Shown here: positions 1-12,468 of the stretch, one piece after another
Layout: the number at the start of each line of letters is the position of its first letter
How positions within the stretch are numbered: position 1 is the first letter of the stretch
NCBI RefSeq assembly: GCF_003610775.1
Contig: NZ_RAQO01000001.1
Span: 207,811-271,810 of the forward strand
Source: Alginatibacterium sediminis
GTDB lineage: Bacteria; Pseudomonadota; Gammaproteobacteria; Enterobacterales; Celerinatantimonadaceae
Reading direction: 5' to 3'
DNA: 64,000 bases
Made by a program: the position numbers and the translations under genes
The notes under the pieces: model-generated
The model's input: the letters and a program-made list of their open reading frames with translations, nothing else
Database searches by the model: none
What the model was told of the DNA's origin: nothing

Positions 1-1
1 T

Positions 2-3308
<3,307 letters not shown>

Positions 3309-3328
3309 AAATACGTAATAGATGAAAA

Positions 3329-3355
3329 AAAGAGCCCTTTAGGGCTCTTTTTTTT
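3329..3355 (+). terminator. Rho-independent terminator after gyrB
   Basis: Stem AAAGAGCCC / GGGCTCTTT with a 4-nt loop (3329-3350), followed by a T run to 3355, 20 bp after the gyrB stop. Confidence 0.93.
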
Positions 3356-3365
3356 GTCTATAGTA

Positions 3366-3392
3366 TTGAAAGTGAAATGAGTGTCCCCATCT
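3366..3392 (+). promoter_or_regulatory. Sigma-32 heat-shock promoter for hsp20
   Basis: TTGAAA (3366-3371), a 13-bp spacer, then CCCCATCT (3385-3392). This matches the RpoH consensus CTTGAAA-N11-16-CCCCATnT almost completely. It sits about 90 bp upstream of a small heat-shock gene, exactly where it is expected. Confidence 0.88.
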
Positions 3393-3396
3393 ATAT

Positions 3397-3479
3397 TAAT
3401 GAGCCGCCGAAAGGGGTTCAAATACAGAGTGCAGATTAACTGGCTCACTACAATTATTGCTCAAATGAGGATATATACT
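3397..3479 (+). promoter_or_regulatory. Probable ROSE-like RNA thermometer in hsp20 5' UTR
   Basis: The leader between the sigma-32 promoter and the hsp20 ATG can fold. TGAGCC (from about 3401) pairs with GGTTCA near 3415-3420. Close to the start codon TTGCT (about 3458-3462) faces AGGA (about 3468-3471) across a short loop, the UYGCU/AGGA pairing that masks the ribosome site in ROSE thermometers. ROSE elements are established in front of bacterial hsp20 genes; the fold here is my own reading and was not computed. Confidence 0.55.
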
Positions 3480-3950
3480 ATGCGTTCACAAATTGATTTT
3501 TCACCTCTATTCCGTACTTCGGTTGGCTTCGACCGTTTAGTCAACATGATTGAAACTGCTTCAAGCAACACTACAGCTGCAGGCTATCCACCATATAACA
3601 TCGAATCTATTGACGAAAACCACTATCGCATTACCTTAGCAATAGCGGGTTTTGCGGAAAATGATCTAGACATTACTAGTCATTCCAATACTTTGATTGT
3701 TAAAGGAAACAAAGAAAAGCCGGAAACTGCTAAGTCGTTTTTGTACCAAGGTATAGCAGAGCGAGGGTTTGAGCGTCGTTTTCAGTTGGCTGATCATGTA
3801 AAAGTTCAAGCAGCAAATCTAGAAAACGGTTTGCTACATGTTGACCTAGAACGAGAGGTTCCAGAAGAATTGAAACCGCGTAAAATTAGTATAGGCTCTA
3901 GCAAAGAAAGCTTATTGCAAGCAGCCGAGAAAAAACTAATCGACGCGTAA
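3480..3950 (+). CDS. ibpA: Small heat-shock protein, Hsp20/IbpA family
   Basis: ATP-independent holdase chaperone that binds unfolding proteins and hands them to DnaK/ClpB. The protein has 156 residues starting at ATG 3480, preceded by an ATGAGG ribosome site; the frame is open further upstream but that part has no ribosome site and would run through the promoter. Residues 1-35 (RSQIDFSPLFRTSVGFDRL) are the IbpA-type N-arm. The alpha-crystallin domain covers about 35-130 with YRITLAIAGF and GIAERGFERRFQL. The C-terminal tail carries the short I-x-I-like KISIGS. Monocistronic, with its own sigma-32 promoter and terminator. Confidence 0.96.
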   Translation: MRSQIDFSPLFRTSVGFDRLVNMIETASSNTTAAGYPPYNIESIDENHYRITLAIAGFAENDLDITSHSNTLIVKGNKEKPETAKSFLYQGIAERGFERRFQLADHVKVQAANLENGLLHVDLEREVPEELKPRKISIGSSKESLLQAAEKKLIDA

Positions 3951-3968
3951 CAAGGTAAGTGATCACAT

Positions 3969-3993
3969 AGCCAGGCTTAAGCCTGGCTTTTTT
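3969..3993 (+). terminator. Terminator after hsp20
   Basis: Palindrome AGCCAGGCTTAAGCCTGGCT (3969-3988) followed by a T run on the plus strand. It separates hsp20 from the convergent avtA gene. Confidence 0.9.
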
Positions 3994-4001
3994 GTTTTTG
4001 G

Positions 4002-5255
4002 CTAATCCAAAAGTGGATTAATAATGCTGGCTAAGGTTTTAATCCCGCGGATCATATCGTCATCGCTTTGGGCGAAGTGTAATCGGATGCACTGCTGACG
4101 ATGTTTCCAATCGCCCGCTAATCCTGGGAAGAAATAGCTTCCAGGAACAATTAGCAAACCATTTATCTTCAAGCGCTGGTATAACTGCATATCATCGATG
4201 GGGAGACCGTCGAACCACAACCACAAAAACATAGCGCCTTCGCTAACATGAATGTTGAAGCGATCAGATGGTATTGCAGCTTGCAGCAACTTTACTGCTT
4301 GTTGAGATTTCTTTAGGTAAAAAGGTCTGATTATGTCGTTGCTGATACGGTCAATATCATTACCTTCTAACATCGGCGTAAGTATCGCTGGCCCAATACT
4401 TCCAGGAGCCAAATTGATAATACCGCTTAGGTTGGTCATGGCCTTAATGGTTTTACTATTGGCGACGACTATTCCGCAACGAGTTCCAGGTAAACCAAGT
4501 TTAGAAAGACTTAAACACAAGATCGTATTCTGATTCCAAAAGGCTTTTACTGGTTTAAAAATTAGATTTGGAAATGGTGCGCCATAGGCATTGTCGATGA
4601 GTAGAGGAATGCCACGTTCTTGGGCAATAGCATCAAGTTTGAACAGTTCTTCGTCACTTATAACATTGCCTGTAGGGTTTGTCGGACGAGATACACAAAT
4701 AAGCCCTACGTCGTTAAGCGTACTATTGACCGCTTCAAAATCAACATGATATTTGTAACGACGGTTTTCCAATTTTTCAATAATTGGTCGGCAAGCTACA
4801 AAATGTTCTTTGGATAAGCCGCTATCTGCGTAACCTATATATTCAGGAGTTAAAGGTAGAAGAACTTTCTTGCAAATGCTCTGATGCGAAGATGCCCCAG
4901 CAAACAGGTTAAAAAGATAGAAAAATGCACTTTGGCTTCCATTTGTAAGAGCAATATTTTCAGGGCCGATATCTGTGCCATAAAAACCGGACAAATACGT
5001 AGCCAAGGATTCGATGAGCTTGCGATTGCCTTGAGGCCCATCATAGTTACAAAGTTGATTGAGTAACTCTCCAGATTCTAGTAGTTGAGCTAGGTAATTG
5101 GCAAAAACTTCGTCAAGTGCTGGAATTGACGCAGGATTTCCGCCACCGAGCATAATTAGTTCATCACCGGCTCGTATACCTTGATCCAAATCGTCCATCA
5201 AGCGAGTTATACCGCTATCACCACCAAACTTGTTACCAAACTCCGAAAACTGCAT
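4002..5255 (-). CDS. avtA: Valine-pyruvate aminotransferase (AvtA)
   Basis: PLP-dependent class I/II aminotransferase that converts valine plus pyruvate to 2-oxoisovalerate plus alanine, so it serves alanine and branched-chain amino acid metabolism. The 417 residues equal the usual AvtA length, and the N-terminus SEFGNKFGGDSGITRLMDDL is typical of this subfamily. The PLP lysine is in LSLSKLGLPGTRCG (about residues 248-261), with the conserved NPTGN near 192 and DNAYGAPFP near 223. It reads away from the lipoprotein gene 11 bp upstream, so the two probably form one transcript. Confidence 0.95.
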   Translation of the reverse strand: MQFSEFGNKFGGDSGITRLMDDLDQGIRAGDELIMLGGGNPASIPALDEVFANYLAQLLESGELLNQLCNYDGPQGNRKLIESLATYLSGFYGTDIGPENIALTNGSQSAFFYLFNLFAGASSHQSICKKVLLPLTPEYIGYADSGLSKEHFVACRPIIEKLENRRYKYHVDFEAVNSTLNDVGLICVSRPTNPTGNVISDEELFKLDAIAQERGIPLLIDNAYGAPFPNLIFKPVKAFWNQNTILCLSLSKLGLPGTRCGIVVANSKTIKAMTNLSGIINLAPGSIGPAILTPMLEGNDIDRISNDIIRPFYLKKSQQAVKLLQAAIPSDRFNIHVSEGAMFLWLWFDGLPIDDMQLYQRLKINGLLIVPGSYFFPGLAGDWKHRQQCIRLHFAQSDDDMIRGIKTLASIINPLLD

Positions 5256-5266
5256 CCAAAGGCTTC

Positions 5267-5731
5267 CTAGTTATTATCAGCGCGCTTAATAAAAGCTTTT
5301 GCTTGATTGGGATTACGTAAATCCAAATAGAAGTCATAGTATCCGTCTTCTATTGGTGTAAAGCTGAGATTATTAAAAGGCGAACAATTGTCTAAAGCAA
5401 CCTCTTGACCGAGCTCTATCGTTGAACTTTGTTCTTTATGACCAAAATTACTTCCGCAAGTCCAATCTGCGTCGACAAACTTCCACTCATAAGGCTGACC
5501 GTCGGCAATTAAAGGCTCTACAGTGCGGGTTCTAAATAAGCCAGGGTCTGAGGAGAGCTCTTGTAAACGATTTTCTTCTATAGCCTCCCACCAGTTAAAT
5601 ACACCGCGTAAATAGATGGCCTTGCTTGTATCTGTGCTAGTAACGCTTGGAGTATCACTGATGATTGGTGACGTAGAACAAGCACTTAATGCCGCTAGCG
5701 AAAGAACAAGTAAACTTAACTTTTTGGTCAC
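5267..5731 (-). CDS. Putative lipoprotein with glycogen-binding-like (CBM48/E-set) fold
   Basis: A 154-residue secreted protein. The N-terminus is a lipoprotein signal (KKLSLLVLSLAALSAC, lipobox LSAC with Cys18). After a Ser/Thr-rich linker, the segment IYLRGVFNWWEA and the pattern YEWKFVDADWTCGSNFG resemble the beta-sandwich E-set/CBM48 domains of pullulanases and AMPK-beta. Two further cysteines (in WTCGSN and DNCSPF) may form a disulfide. It lies just upstream of avtA on the same strand. The function is unknown; carbohydrate binding is an inference from the fold resemblance. Confidence 0.8.
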   Translation of the reverse strand: MTKKLSLLVLSLAALSACSTSPIISDTPSVTSTDTSKAIYLRGVFNWWEAIEENRLQELSSDPGLFRTRTVEPLIADGQPYEWKFVDADWTCGSNFGHKEQSSTIELGQEVALDNCSPFNNLSFTPIEDGYYDFYLDLRNPNQAKAFIKRADNN

Positions 5732-5912
5732 AAGAAGCTCCTTCTAGAGTTATTACTATTTTCCTTTAACATAATATGCGTGCCGATTGTTAATGGAAAT
5801 GGTCAGTTTTTAGCTTTATATAGATGAAAGCATGTTTATAAACATGATAGGGGTATTGATAAGCAATACCAAGTACTGTTGCTTATCAGAAATTGGTATT
5901 TTCGATACAAAA

Positions 5913-5936
5913 AAGCCGAGCAGTGCTGCTCGGCTT
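5913..5936 (-). terminator. Terminator of glyQS
   Basis: Perfect 11-bp stem AAGCCGAGCAG / CTGCTCGGCTT with a TG centre. On the minus strand it is followed by six T residues, 22 bp after the glyS stop. Confidence 0.92.
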
Positions 5937-5957
5937 GATTATATAGCGATAGACAAA

Positions 5958-8036
5958 CTATTGAATAATTGAGATATCTGCTACTTGTAGAAATAAGCCT
6001 TGTAGGCTGGCCAGTAACGCCAAACGATTTGCTTTAATAGCAGAGTCGTCAGCCATAACCATCACACTTTCGAAGAACAGGTCAACCGGTTCTCTAAGTG
6101 TTGAAAGCACCTGCATACCTTGCCCATATTCACCTGCTTCAAATAACGGAGCCACTTGTTGCTCGGCGGCAACGATTGCTTTCGATAACGCAAGTTCTGC
6201 TGGTTCCACTAACAGAGCCTGATCTACTTTGTTTGCTATATCTTTTGCGTTTTTGCTAAGGATATTTGAAACGCGTTTGTTAGCTGCTGCTAACGAATCA
6301 GCTGATTCATGGGTACAAAACTCTGCAACACCTTTTACCCGACGTTCAATATCAAGCGGGTTGGTAGGTTTGCGAACAAGTACTGATTGTATCATCGTAG
6401 CATCGACACCTTGGTCTAGGTATTGTGCTTTAAGGCGCGCGTGGACGAATTCAATGAGCTGGTCGATTAAGGTTTCTGTTTGAGCTTGATCAAGTTTGAT
6501 TGGAAGCAAATTTAGTGCATTTGTAAACAGAATGGTTAAATCAAGATCCAGGTTTTGTTCGATAGCAATTCGCAAGATACCTGTTGCCGCGCGTTTTAGT
6601 GCAAAGGGGTCTTTATCACCTTTAGGCAAGATACCTGCTGCGAAGATACCGACCAAAGTATCCAGTTTATCGGCAATAGCAACAGAACTGGCTTCTTTGC
6701 TCTCTGGCAACTTATCACCGGAAAAACGAGGCCAATACTGCTGACATAAGGCTTGGGCTACAAGTTCGTGCTCACCGTCGTGCTGAGCGTAATACATGCC
6801 CATCACACCTTGAATATCGGGAAACTCAAGTACCATTTCACTCATTAAATCAGCTTTACAAAGCAATCCAGCACGTTGTGCATGTTCGCTGCTTGCGCCA
6901 ATGCTTGCTGCAACAAATGCGGCAAGTTCTGAAACACGTTTAGACTTATCGAGAAGGGTTCCAAGTTTTTGTTGGAAAACAACTTTATTCAACGAATCTA
7001 AACGTTGCTCAAGGGTGAATTTACGATCCGTTTTATAGAAAAACTCAGCATCTGCAAGGCGAGGGCGTACGACTTTCTCATTGCCTTCAATGACCTGAAT
7101 AGGGTCTTTGGATACAATATTTGAAATAAATATAAAGCGCGGTAGCAAACCACCATCTTTGGCCAAGATAGGAAAATATTTCTGATTATCTTTCATGGTG
7201 TAAATAAGCGCTTCAGAAGGAACCTCGAGATATTTCTCTTCAAAGCCGCCGACCATAGCTACTGGCCATTCTACAAGTGAGTTAACTTCCTCTAGTAGGT
7301 CCTCATCAATTTGGGCTATACCATTTTCACGAACCGCTTCGGCTTCTACTTGCTCGCGGATAATTGCTAGGCGTCTTTCGTAGTCGACAATAACTTTTCC
7401 GCGTTGGTCTAGGTCTTGAATATAGTTGTCAGCATGCGCCAATTCAAATTCAGCTTCGCCCATAAAGCGGTGCCCGCGTATGGTGCGTGCTGACTCAATA
7501 CCTAAGATAGTGCCTTGAATTAGTTTATCGCCATATAACATGGTAATTGTATGCACCGGACGAATAAACTGCGTGCTTTTATTGCCCCAACGCATTGGTT
7601 TTGGGATCGGTAGTTTGTTAAGGGCTTCACTTACAATTGTCGGAAAAACCGCTGACAAGGCTTGACCACTAACCAACGAGCGGTGAAGTAACCATTCGCC
7701 TTTATCGGTAGCCAAACGCTCCGCTTGTGCTACTTCAATTCCATTAGAGCGAGCCCAGCCTTGTGCTGCTTTGCTAGGATTGCCTTGCTCATCAAAAGCA
7801 ACTGAAACTGCTGGACCACGTTTATCGACCTGTTTGTCGGCACCCTTAGCGGCTGCTTGCTTAATGATAAGCGCTAAACGACGTGGAGCAGCTAACCATT
7901 GAACACTATCAAATTCGATCTCTGCATTAGAGAGGCCTTGCTGTACATTGTCGGCAAATGACTGAGCAAGTCGACGCAGAGATTTTGGTGGTAACTCTTC
8001 AGTACCAATTTCTACTAGTAGATTTTCAACCATCAT
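5958..8036 (-). CDS. glyS: Glycyl-tRNA synthetase beta subunit
   Basis: Beta subunit of the heterotetrameric bacterial glycyl-tRNA synthetase; it binds tRNA-Gly and works with GlyQ in the cytosol. The 692 residues match the family. Diagnostic segments are LLVEIGTEELPPKSL at the N-terminus, GHRFMGEAEFEL near 188, IYTMKDNQKYFPI near 282, the HD-like segment with YYAQHDGEHELVAQAL near 417, and the C-terminal anticodon-binding-like helical domain. The frame starts MMVEN and either Met could be used. It follows glyQ by 6 bp. Confidence 0.98.
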   Translation of the reverse strand: MMVENLLVEIGTEELPPKSLRRLAQSFADNVQQGLSNAEIEFDSVQWLAAPRRLALIIKQAAAKGADKQVDKRGPAVSVAFDEQGNPSKAAQGWARSNGIEVAQAERLATDKGEWLLHRSLVSGQALSAVFPTIVSEALNKLPIPKPMRWGNKSTQFIRPVHTITMLYGDKLIQGTILGIESARTIRGHRFMGEAEFELAHADNYIQDLDQRGKVIVDYERRLAIIREQVEAEAVRENGIAQIDEDLLEEVNSLVEWPVAMVGGFEEKYLEVPSEALIYTMKDNQKYFPILAKDGGLLPRFIFISNIVSKDPIQVIEGNEKVVRPRLADAEFFYKTDRKFTLEQRLDSLNKVVFQQKLGTLLDKSKRVSELAAFVAASIGASSEHAQRAGLLCKADLMSEMVLEFPDIQGVMGMYYAQHDGEHELVAQALCQQYWPRFSGDKLPESKEASSVAIADKLDTLVGIFAAGILPKGDKDPFALKRAATGILRIAIEQNLDLDLTILFTNALNLLPIKLDQAQTETLIDQLIEFVHARLKAQYLDQGVDATMIQSVLVRKPTNPLDIERRVKGVAEFCTHESADSLAAANKRVSNILSKNAKDIANKVDQALLVEPAELALSKAIVAAEQQVAPLFEAGEYGQGMQVLSTLREPVDLFFESVMVMADDSAIKANRLALLASLQGLFLQVADISIIQ

Positions 8037-8042
8037 TTTCTG

Positions 8043-8957
8043 TTAAGCCTTTTGTTTTGCATCTTTGCACATTGGGAAACCGAGCGATTCGCGAGCAGCG
8101 TAGTAAGATTCAGCGACTGCTTTAGACAGGGCGCGAACCCGCAAAATATAACGCTGGCGTTCTGTTACTGATATCGCATGGCGAGCATCAAGCAAGTTAA
8201 AAGCATGACTAGCTTTCATGACTTGCTCATATGCAGGTAACGGTAACCCGGCTTCGATAAGTTTTTGACTATCTTTTTCACACTGGTCAAAACTTGCAAA
8301 AAGCGCATCAATGTCAGCATGTTCAAAGTTGTATGTTGATTGCTCGACTTCATTTTGATGGAAAACATCACCATAGGTAACGCGGCCCATAGGACCATCA
8401 GTCCAGACTAAGTCATAAATACTATCTACGCCCTGGATGTACATCGCTAGACGTTCTAATCCATAGGTGATTTCACCGGTAACTGGTGCGCATTCTAAGC
8501 CACCCACTTGCTGGAAGTAGGTAAACTGAGTGATTTCCATGCCATTTAACCAGATTTCCCAACCCAGTCCCCAGGCTCCAAGTGTGGGGCTCTCCCAGTT
8601 ATCTTCGACAAATCGAATGTCATGAACTTCAGGATTAATACCTAACTCAACTAATGAGCCTAAATACAATTCTTGAATATTGTCTGGAGACGGCTTTAAC
8701 ACAACTTGAAATTGGTAATAGTGCTGTAGGCGATTTGGATTTTCTCCGTAGCGTCCGTCAGTTGGTCGTCGGCAAGGCTGTACATAAGCACTGCTCATAG
8801 GCTCAGGGCCAATGGCGCGCAAGAATGTTTGGGGATGGAATGTTCCTGCGCCTACTTCCATATCTAATGGTTGAATAAGCACGCAACCTTGGCGTGCCCA
8901 ATAATCCTGGAGGGCCAAGATTAGACCTTGAAATGTTTTTATATCGTATTTATGCAT
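8043..8957 (-). CDS. glyQ: Glycyl-tRNA synthetase alpha subunit
   Basis: Catalytic alpha subunit (class II fold), which activates glycine and charges tRNA-Gly with GlyS. It has 304 residues. The characteristic sequence includes [17 protein letters not shown] near residue 9, [14 protein letters not shown] near 29, the motif 2 region around [17 protein letters not shown], and [19 protein letters not shown] near 132. First gene of the glyQS operon. About 240 bp of gene-free sequence separates it from tusA and presumably holds the glyQS promoter. Confidence 0.98.
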   Translation of the reverse strand: MHKYDIKTFQGLILALQDYWARQGCVLIQPLDMEVGAGTFHPQTFLRAIGPEPMSSAYVQPCRRPTDGRYGENPNRLQHYYQFQVVLKPSPDNIQELYLGSLVELGINPEVHDIRFVEDNWESPTLGAWGLGWEIWLNGMEITQFTYFQQVGGLECAPVTGEITYGLERLAMYIQGVDSIYDLVWTDGPMGRVTYGDVFHQNEVEQSTYNFEHADIDALFASFDQCEKDSQKLIEAGLPLPAYEQVMKASHAFNLLDARHAISVTERQRYILRVRALSKAVAESYYAARESLGFPMCKDAKQKA

Positions 8958-9196
8958 CGTGGCTTGTCACGCTATTGGATTAGTTAGGGTTCATCAAACG
9001 TCAAAGTATACCTTAGCCTAACCGTTTTGTGTTTGAATTAGCTGCAATTAGCAGCGCATTTGAGCGTTTTTTTAGATTTGTTGGCGATGATTCTAAGAGA
9101 AGTCAGATTTAAGGGCGCTTATTGAGACAACAAGCGCTTGAAAACGAATTTTTGGCAATAACACAGACACAGTAAAGTAATAAGTTACGTATAGCC

Positions 9197-9463
9197 TCAG
9201 TTGCCTTTCTTTACCACATATTGATAGGGCTTATTTTCAATTTGTTGGCTGACTAAGGTGTGGTCCATAAACATACAAAAACTGGCGATGTCGCGAGTTG
9301 TAGACGGGTCGTCGGCCAAAATACTTAATGTATGCCCTGGCTCCATCGAGCGCATGGCTTTGCGCAGCATCATTACTGGTTCCGGACAACGCAAACCTAT
9401 CGCATCTAGATGATGATCGCAGTCGATTTCAAGTTTTTGGATTGATATATTTTCTTGGCTCAT
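9197..9463 (-). CDS. tusA: Sulfur carrier protein TusA
   Basis: TusA (SirA/YhhP) accepts persulfide sulfur from IscS and passes it to TusBCD for 2-thiolation of tRNA wobble uridine. The protein has 88 residues from ATG 9463; an upstream TTG at 9481 is possible, but only the ATG has a suitably spaced AGG. The active cysteine is in the invariant LRCPEPVM motif near residue 25. The C-terminus [10 protein letters not shown] matches the family. Its place between glyQS and fadBA agrees with Shewanella-type gene order. Confidence 0.95.
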   Translation of the reverse strand: MSQENISIQKLEIDCDHHLDAIGLRCPEPVMMLRKAMRSMEPGHTLSILADDPSTTRDIASFCMFMDHTLVSQQIENKPYQYVVKKGN

Positions 9464-9748
9464 AACAACAGGCCTAATCAACTAGTAGTTAGTAATTGTA
9501 GGACTAGCGCTTGGTATAGTCTAGGGTATGTTTGATTTTGATGAATACACGCCTAGCGAATCGTATGTTTGTTGATAGCAGATTAACCGCTGTAAGTACT
9601 TGAAATTCTATTGAGGAATAACAAAACCTTAAACTGTAACAAAATGCCGCGAGCGATGTTCAGACGCATTGATCTGTACCAAATGTCGGAGTTACTAAAT
9701 AGTTTCAGCCAATATATTGTCAAAATGTCAAAGATGATTTTGTTATGA

Positions 9749-11005
9749 TTAACGTACTGCCTTAACAGCCCGCGACAATTGTAAAACAGTTTGTTCTGGG
9801 CTTGCTTCCGGGTTATTGAAGTAGCGGTTAACGATATCAAAAATTGCATTTTGAACGGCGCTAGAATTCGCTAGGCCATGGGCAAAACTTGGGACTAAAG
9901 CCCCGGTAAGTTCGCCTTGTTTGAAAGCGCGAGACGACTCTTGAGAACAAGTATCAAAATCAGACAAATCGATATCTTGGCGTACAGGAATAGATCCCTT
10001 ATGGCGATTGAAATCAATTTGGAAATCTTTATCAAGAACGGCTTTAGCTAGGGCCAATTGCATAGATGAGTCTTCGCCTTTACCCCCTTTAAAAATGGCT
10101 AAGCTATCAGAGTTTAGGCTAAACATATCATCGGTACCAAAAACCGCAGCACAAACGATATCTACGCCAGGTACTTTTCCAGATGCTGTGAATTCGCCTT
10201 TAGCCCAATCTCCCATAATTTGCATCCCTGCTTTACCTTGAATAAGCAATTGAGAGGCTTCGTTCCATTGTCTATTTCTGGCACCTTTATCAATATAAGA
10301 ACGAATTTGTTTAAAGTACTTAAAAACTTGAACCATATCTTCACTTTCGATAATTGAAGCATCAAGTTCGAAGAAGGCTTTCAAATACTTTTCATGACCA
10401 AGTACTGATAGCGCAATGGCTTCGAAAATCGTGGCGTTTTGCCAGTCTTGCAAACCATGGGCTAGGGGAATAAATCCGGCTTGTTCTAGCTTGTCAGCAG
10501 CGACAAAAAACGCCTCAATGGAGTGGGGGATCTCAGCGCCTGCTTGCTCAAATACCATCGGGTTGGCCCAAAGCCAATTAACCCGATGGATATTAAATGG
10601 TACCGCATAAAAATGGTCCTCAAAGCGAGCTCGCTCGAGAATGATGGGTGGAATTATAGCTTCCCAATCTTGTTCTGCCGCGATTCCATCAAGTGGCATT
10701 AAGAAGGAAAGTTTGGCCCATTCCTTAATCTCGTCGCCTTTTATTTGCGCCGCAGTAGGCGGATTCCCCGAAATGGCTCGGGTTTTTAAAACCGTCATGG
10801 CGTTCTCACCTCCGCCACCGCTAATAGAGAACGGTTTCCAGGTATATCCTTGCTCGGTTATCGCTTTTTCTAAAGCGAGTACGGCACCGGCTTCACTTTT
10901 CGAAGTCCACCAATGTAAAAGCTCTATTTCGTCGGCCATAGGGCTTGAAATGAAGCTAACACCGCATATTAATAACGATAGTTTTTGAATGACTGTTGTT
11001 TTCAT
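9749..11005 (-). CDS. Periplasmic sugar-binding protein (ABC type), orphan, co-transcribed with a two-component system
   Basis: Family 1 extracellular solute-binding protein, 418 residues from ATG 11005, which has AGGAGG 8 nt upstream (a GTG at 11014 overlaps that ribosome site and is rejected). Residues 1-24 form a signal peptide ending near SSPMADE. The mature N-terminus IELLHWWTSKSEAGAVLAL is typical of glucose/mannose-type binding proteins, as are NIHRVNWLWANP and GKAGMQIMGDWAKGEF. No permease or ATPase gene is adjacent. Instead it follows the sensor kinase by 23 bp on the same strand. I infer it delivers the ligand signal to that kinase or to a transporter encoded elsewhere. Confidence 0.9.
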   Translation of the reverse strand: MKTTVIQKLSLLICGVSFISSPMADEIELLHWWTSKSEAGAVLALEKAITEQGYTWKPFSISGGGGENAMTVLKTRAISGNPPTAAQIKGDEIKEWAKLSFLMPLDGIAAEQDWEAIIPPIILERARFEDHFYAVPFNIHRVNWLWANPMVFEQAGAEIPHSIEAFFVAADKLEQAGFIPLAHGLQDWQNATIFEAIALSVLGHEKYLKAFFELDASIIESEDMVQVFKYFKQIRSYIDKGARNRQWNEASQLLIQGKAGMQIMGDWAKGEFTASGKVPGVDIVCAAVFGTDDMFSLNSDSLAIFKGGKGEDSSMQLALAKAVLDKDFQIDFNRHKGSIPVRQDIDLSDFDTCSQESSRAFKQGELTGALVPSFAHGLANSSAVQNAIFDIVNRYFNNPEASPEQTVLQLSRAVKAVR

Positions 11006-11028
11006 CTCGAGCACCTCCTAGAGCGGAA

Positions 11029-12468
11029 TCAGTGAATATGCGGTAATTGTAATTTCACTTCCAAGCCACCTTGAGGCAAGTTTTGTAGGGTGATTTCTCC
11101 CCCATGTGCGTGGGCGATATTGCGAGCGATACCTAAACCTAAACCTGAGCCAGGTTTGTTTTCGTTTAGTCGGACATAGGGGTTAAAAACGTCCGTTAGA
11201 CGTTGATTTGGTATTCCAGGACCTATATCTACGAACAACAAACAAAGTTCAAGAGGTTCATCAAGCACAAATATGTCGACACGTTCGCCGTACTTAACTC
11301 CATTTTCGAGCAAGTTAGCCATACAACGTTTTATCGCTAAAGGCTTGCCGTAATATGGCCCATTAGTGTGGCCTATAATCGTCACGTTCTTAACATGAGG
11401 CTCACAAATGCGTTGTAGATACTTCATAATATCTATATCCGCTAAGTTCTCGTGTATATCAGTATCTTTTACGGTTTGTAGAGCACCTTTGGCCATAATT
11501 TCTAGCTCGTCAAGATCATGATTGAAATCATCGATAACTTCTTCTTCGTCGAGTAATTCAGCACGCAGGCGTAACCGAGTTATTGGGGTTTTGAGGTCGT
11601 GAGAAATTGAGCGAAAAAGTTGTTCTCTATCTTCAATATAGCGTTTTAGTTTGCTTTGCATGGTATTGAAGGCTCGAGTTGCCTGAACAATTTCGCTACT
11701 GCCTTCTTCAGCTAGGGGCTTTTGGAATAGATCGATGGTTAGCGAGCTGGCAGCCTTCGCAAGGTTACGCATCGGCTTAGTTTGTCTTCGCACGATTAGA
11801 TAGGTGAATACAAGTAAGAAACCGGTCATCAAAATGATGAACATCCAATGTTGCGTCGTTAAAGTCGTATCTTCAAGCGTCAAATAGGGTGCAGGAAGTA
11901 AGGCAGCCAAATAAATCCATTCTCCATCGCCGACATGAATTTGGGTAACCAAGATAGGCGGATTGATCGGCTCTAAAGATAATGTATGGCTTGCCCACGA
12001 CGGTGGAAGATCTTGCATTAATATGTCGTTGTTAAATACGCGAAGTGTTTCAGGCGGCGAAAAATCAACATAAACCTGCTTATAGCTTGGCAGGTTTTCA
12101 TGCAGCGTTTGTTCTACTTCATTTATGATGAGTTTTTTCTTATGGGTGTCAGGTACCGAATCATTCATTAAATATTCGGTATTGAGTGATACAAAAAATC
12201 GTGTTCCTCCCATATTTCGCAACTGATCGAGCACAATGTGGCGATATTCTGCTGGCAATGACTCAAAAAAGGTCACAGTAGAGGCCAAACTCAAAGCAAG
12301 GTTGTGAGTGGTTGCTTTAAGTCCTTGGTCTTCACTTATACGAAACTGATAAGACCATATTGAACTACTAATTCCTTGCGCGAGAGCAATAGCTAACAGC
12401 ATCAGCAATAGCATTCTTGAAAGTAGCGACTTTGGTTTGAGTCGCTCAATGAACTTTCTAATAGTCAT
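11029..12468 (-). CDS. Sensor histidine kinase (EnvZ/GtrS-like)
   Basis: Membrane histidine kinase of 479 residues. TM1 is about residues 16-36. A periplasmic sensor loop of about 170 residues follows, then TM2 about 208-228 and a HAMP linker. The phosphoacceptor is in FRSISHDLKTPITRL (near residue 288). The ATPase boxes are NLLENGVKYG (N), DIGPGIP (G1) and GSGLGLGIARNIAHAHGG (G2). It overlaps the response regulator gene by one base. The kinase/regulator/sugar-binding protein set resembles the glucose-sensing GtrS/GltR arrangement of Pseudomonas, so control of sugar uptake is a reasonable inference. Confidence 0.93.
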   Translation of the reverse strand: MTIRKFIERLKPKSLLSRMLLLMLLAIALAQGISSSIWSYQFRISEDQGLKATTHNLALSLASTVTFFESLPAEYRHIVLDQLRNMGGTRFFVSLNTEYLMNDSVPDTHKKKLIINEVEQTLHENLPSYKQVYVDFSPPETLRVFNNDILMQDLPPSWASHTLSLEPINPPILVTQIHVGDGEWIYLAALLPAPYLTLEDTTLTTQHWMFIILMTGFLLVFTYLIVRRQTKPMRNLAKAASSLTIDLFQKPLAEEGSSEIVQATRAFNTMQSKLKRYIEDREQLFRSISHDLKTPITRLRLRAELLDEEEVIDDFNHDLDELEIMAKGALQTVKDTDIHENLADIDIMKYLQRICEPHVKNVTIIGHTNGPYYGKPLAIKRCMANLLENGVKYGERVDIFVLDEPLELCLLFVDIGPGIPNQRLTDVFNPYVRLNENKPGSGLGLGIARNIAHAHGGEITLQNLPQGGLEVKLQLPHIH

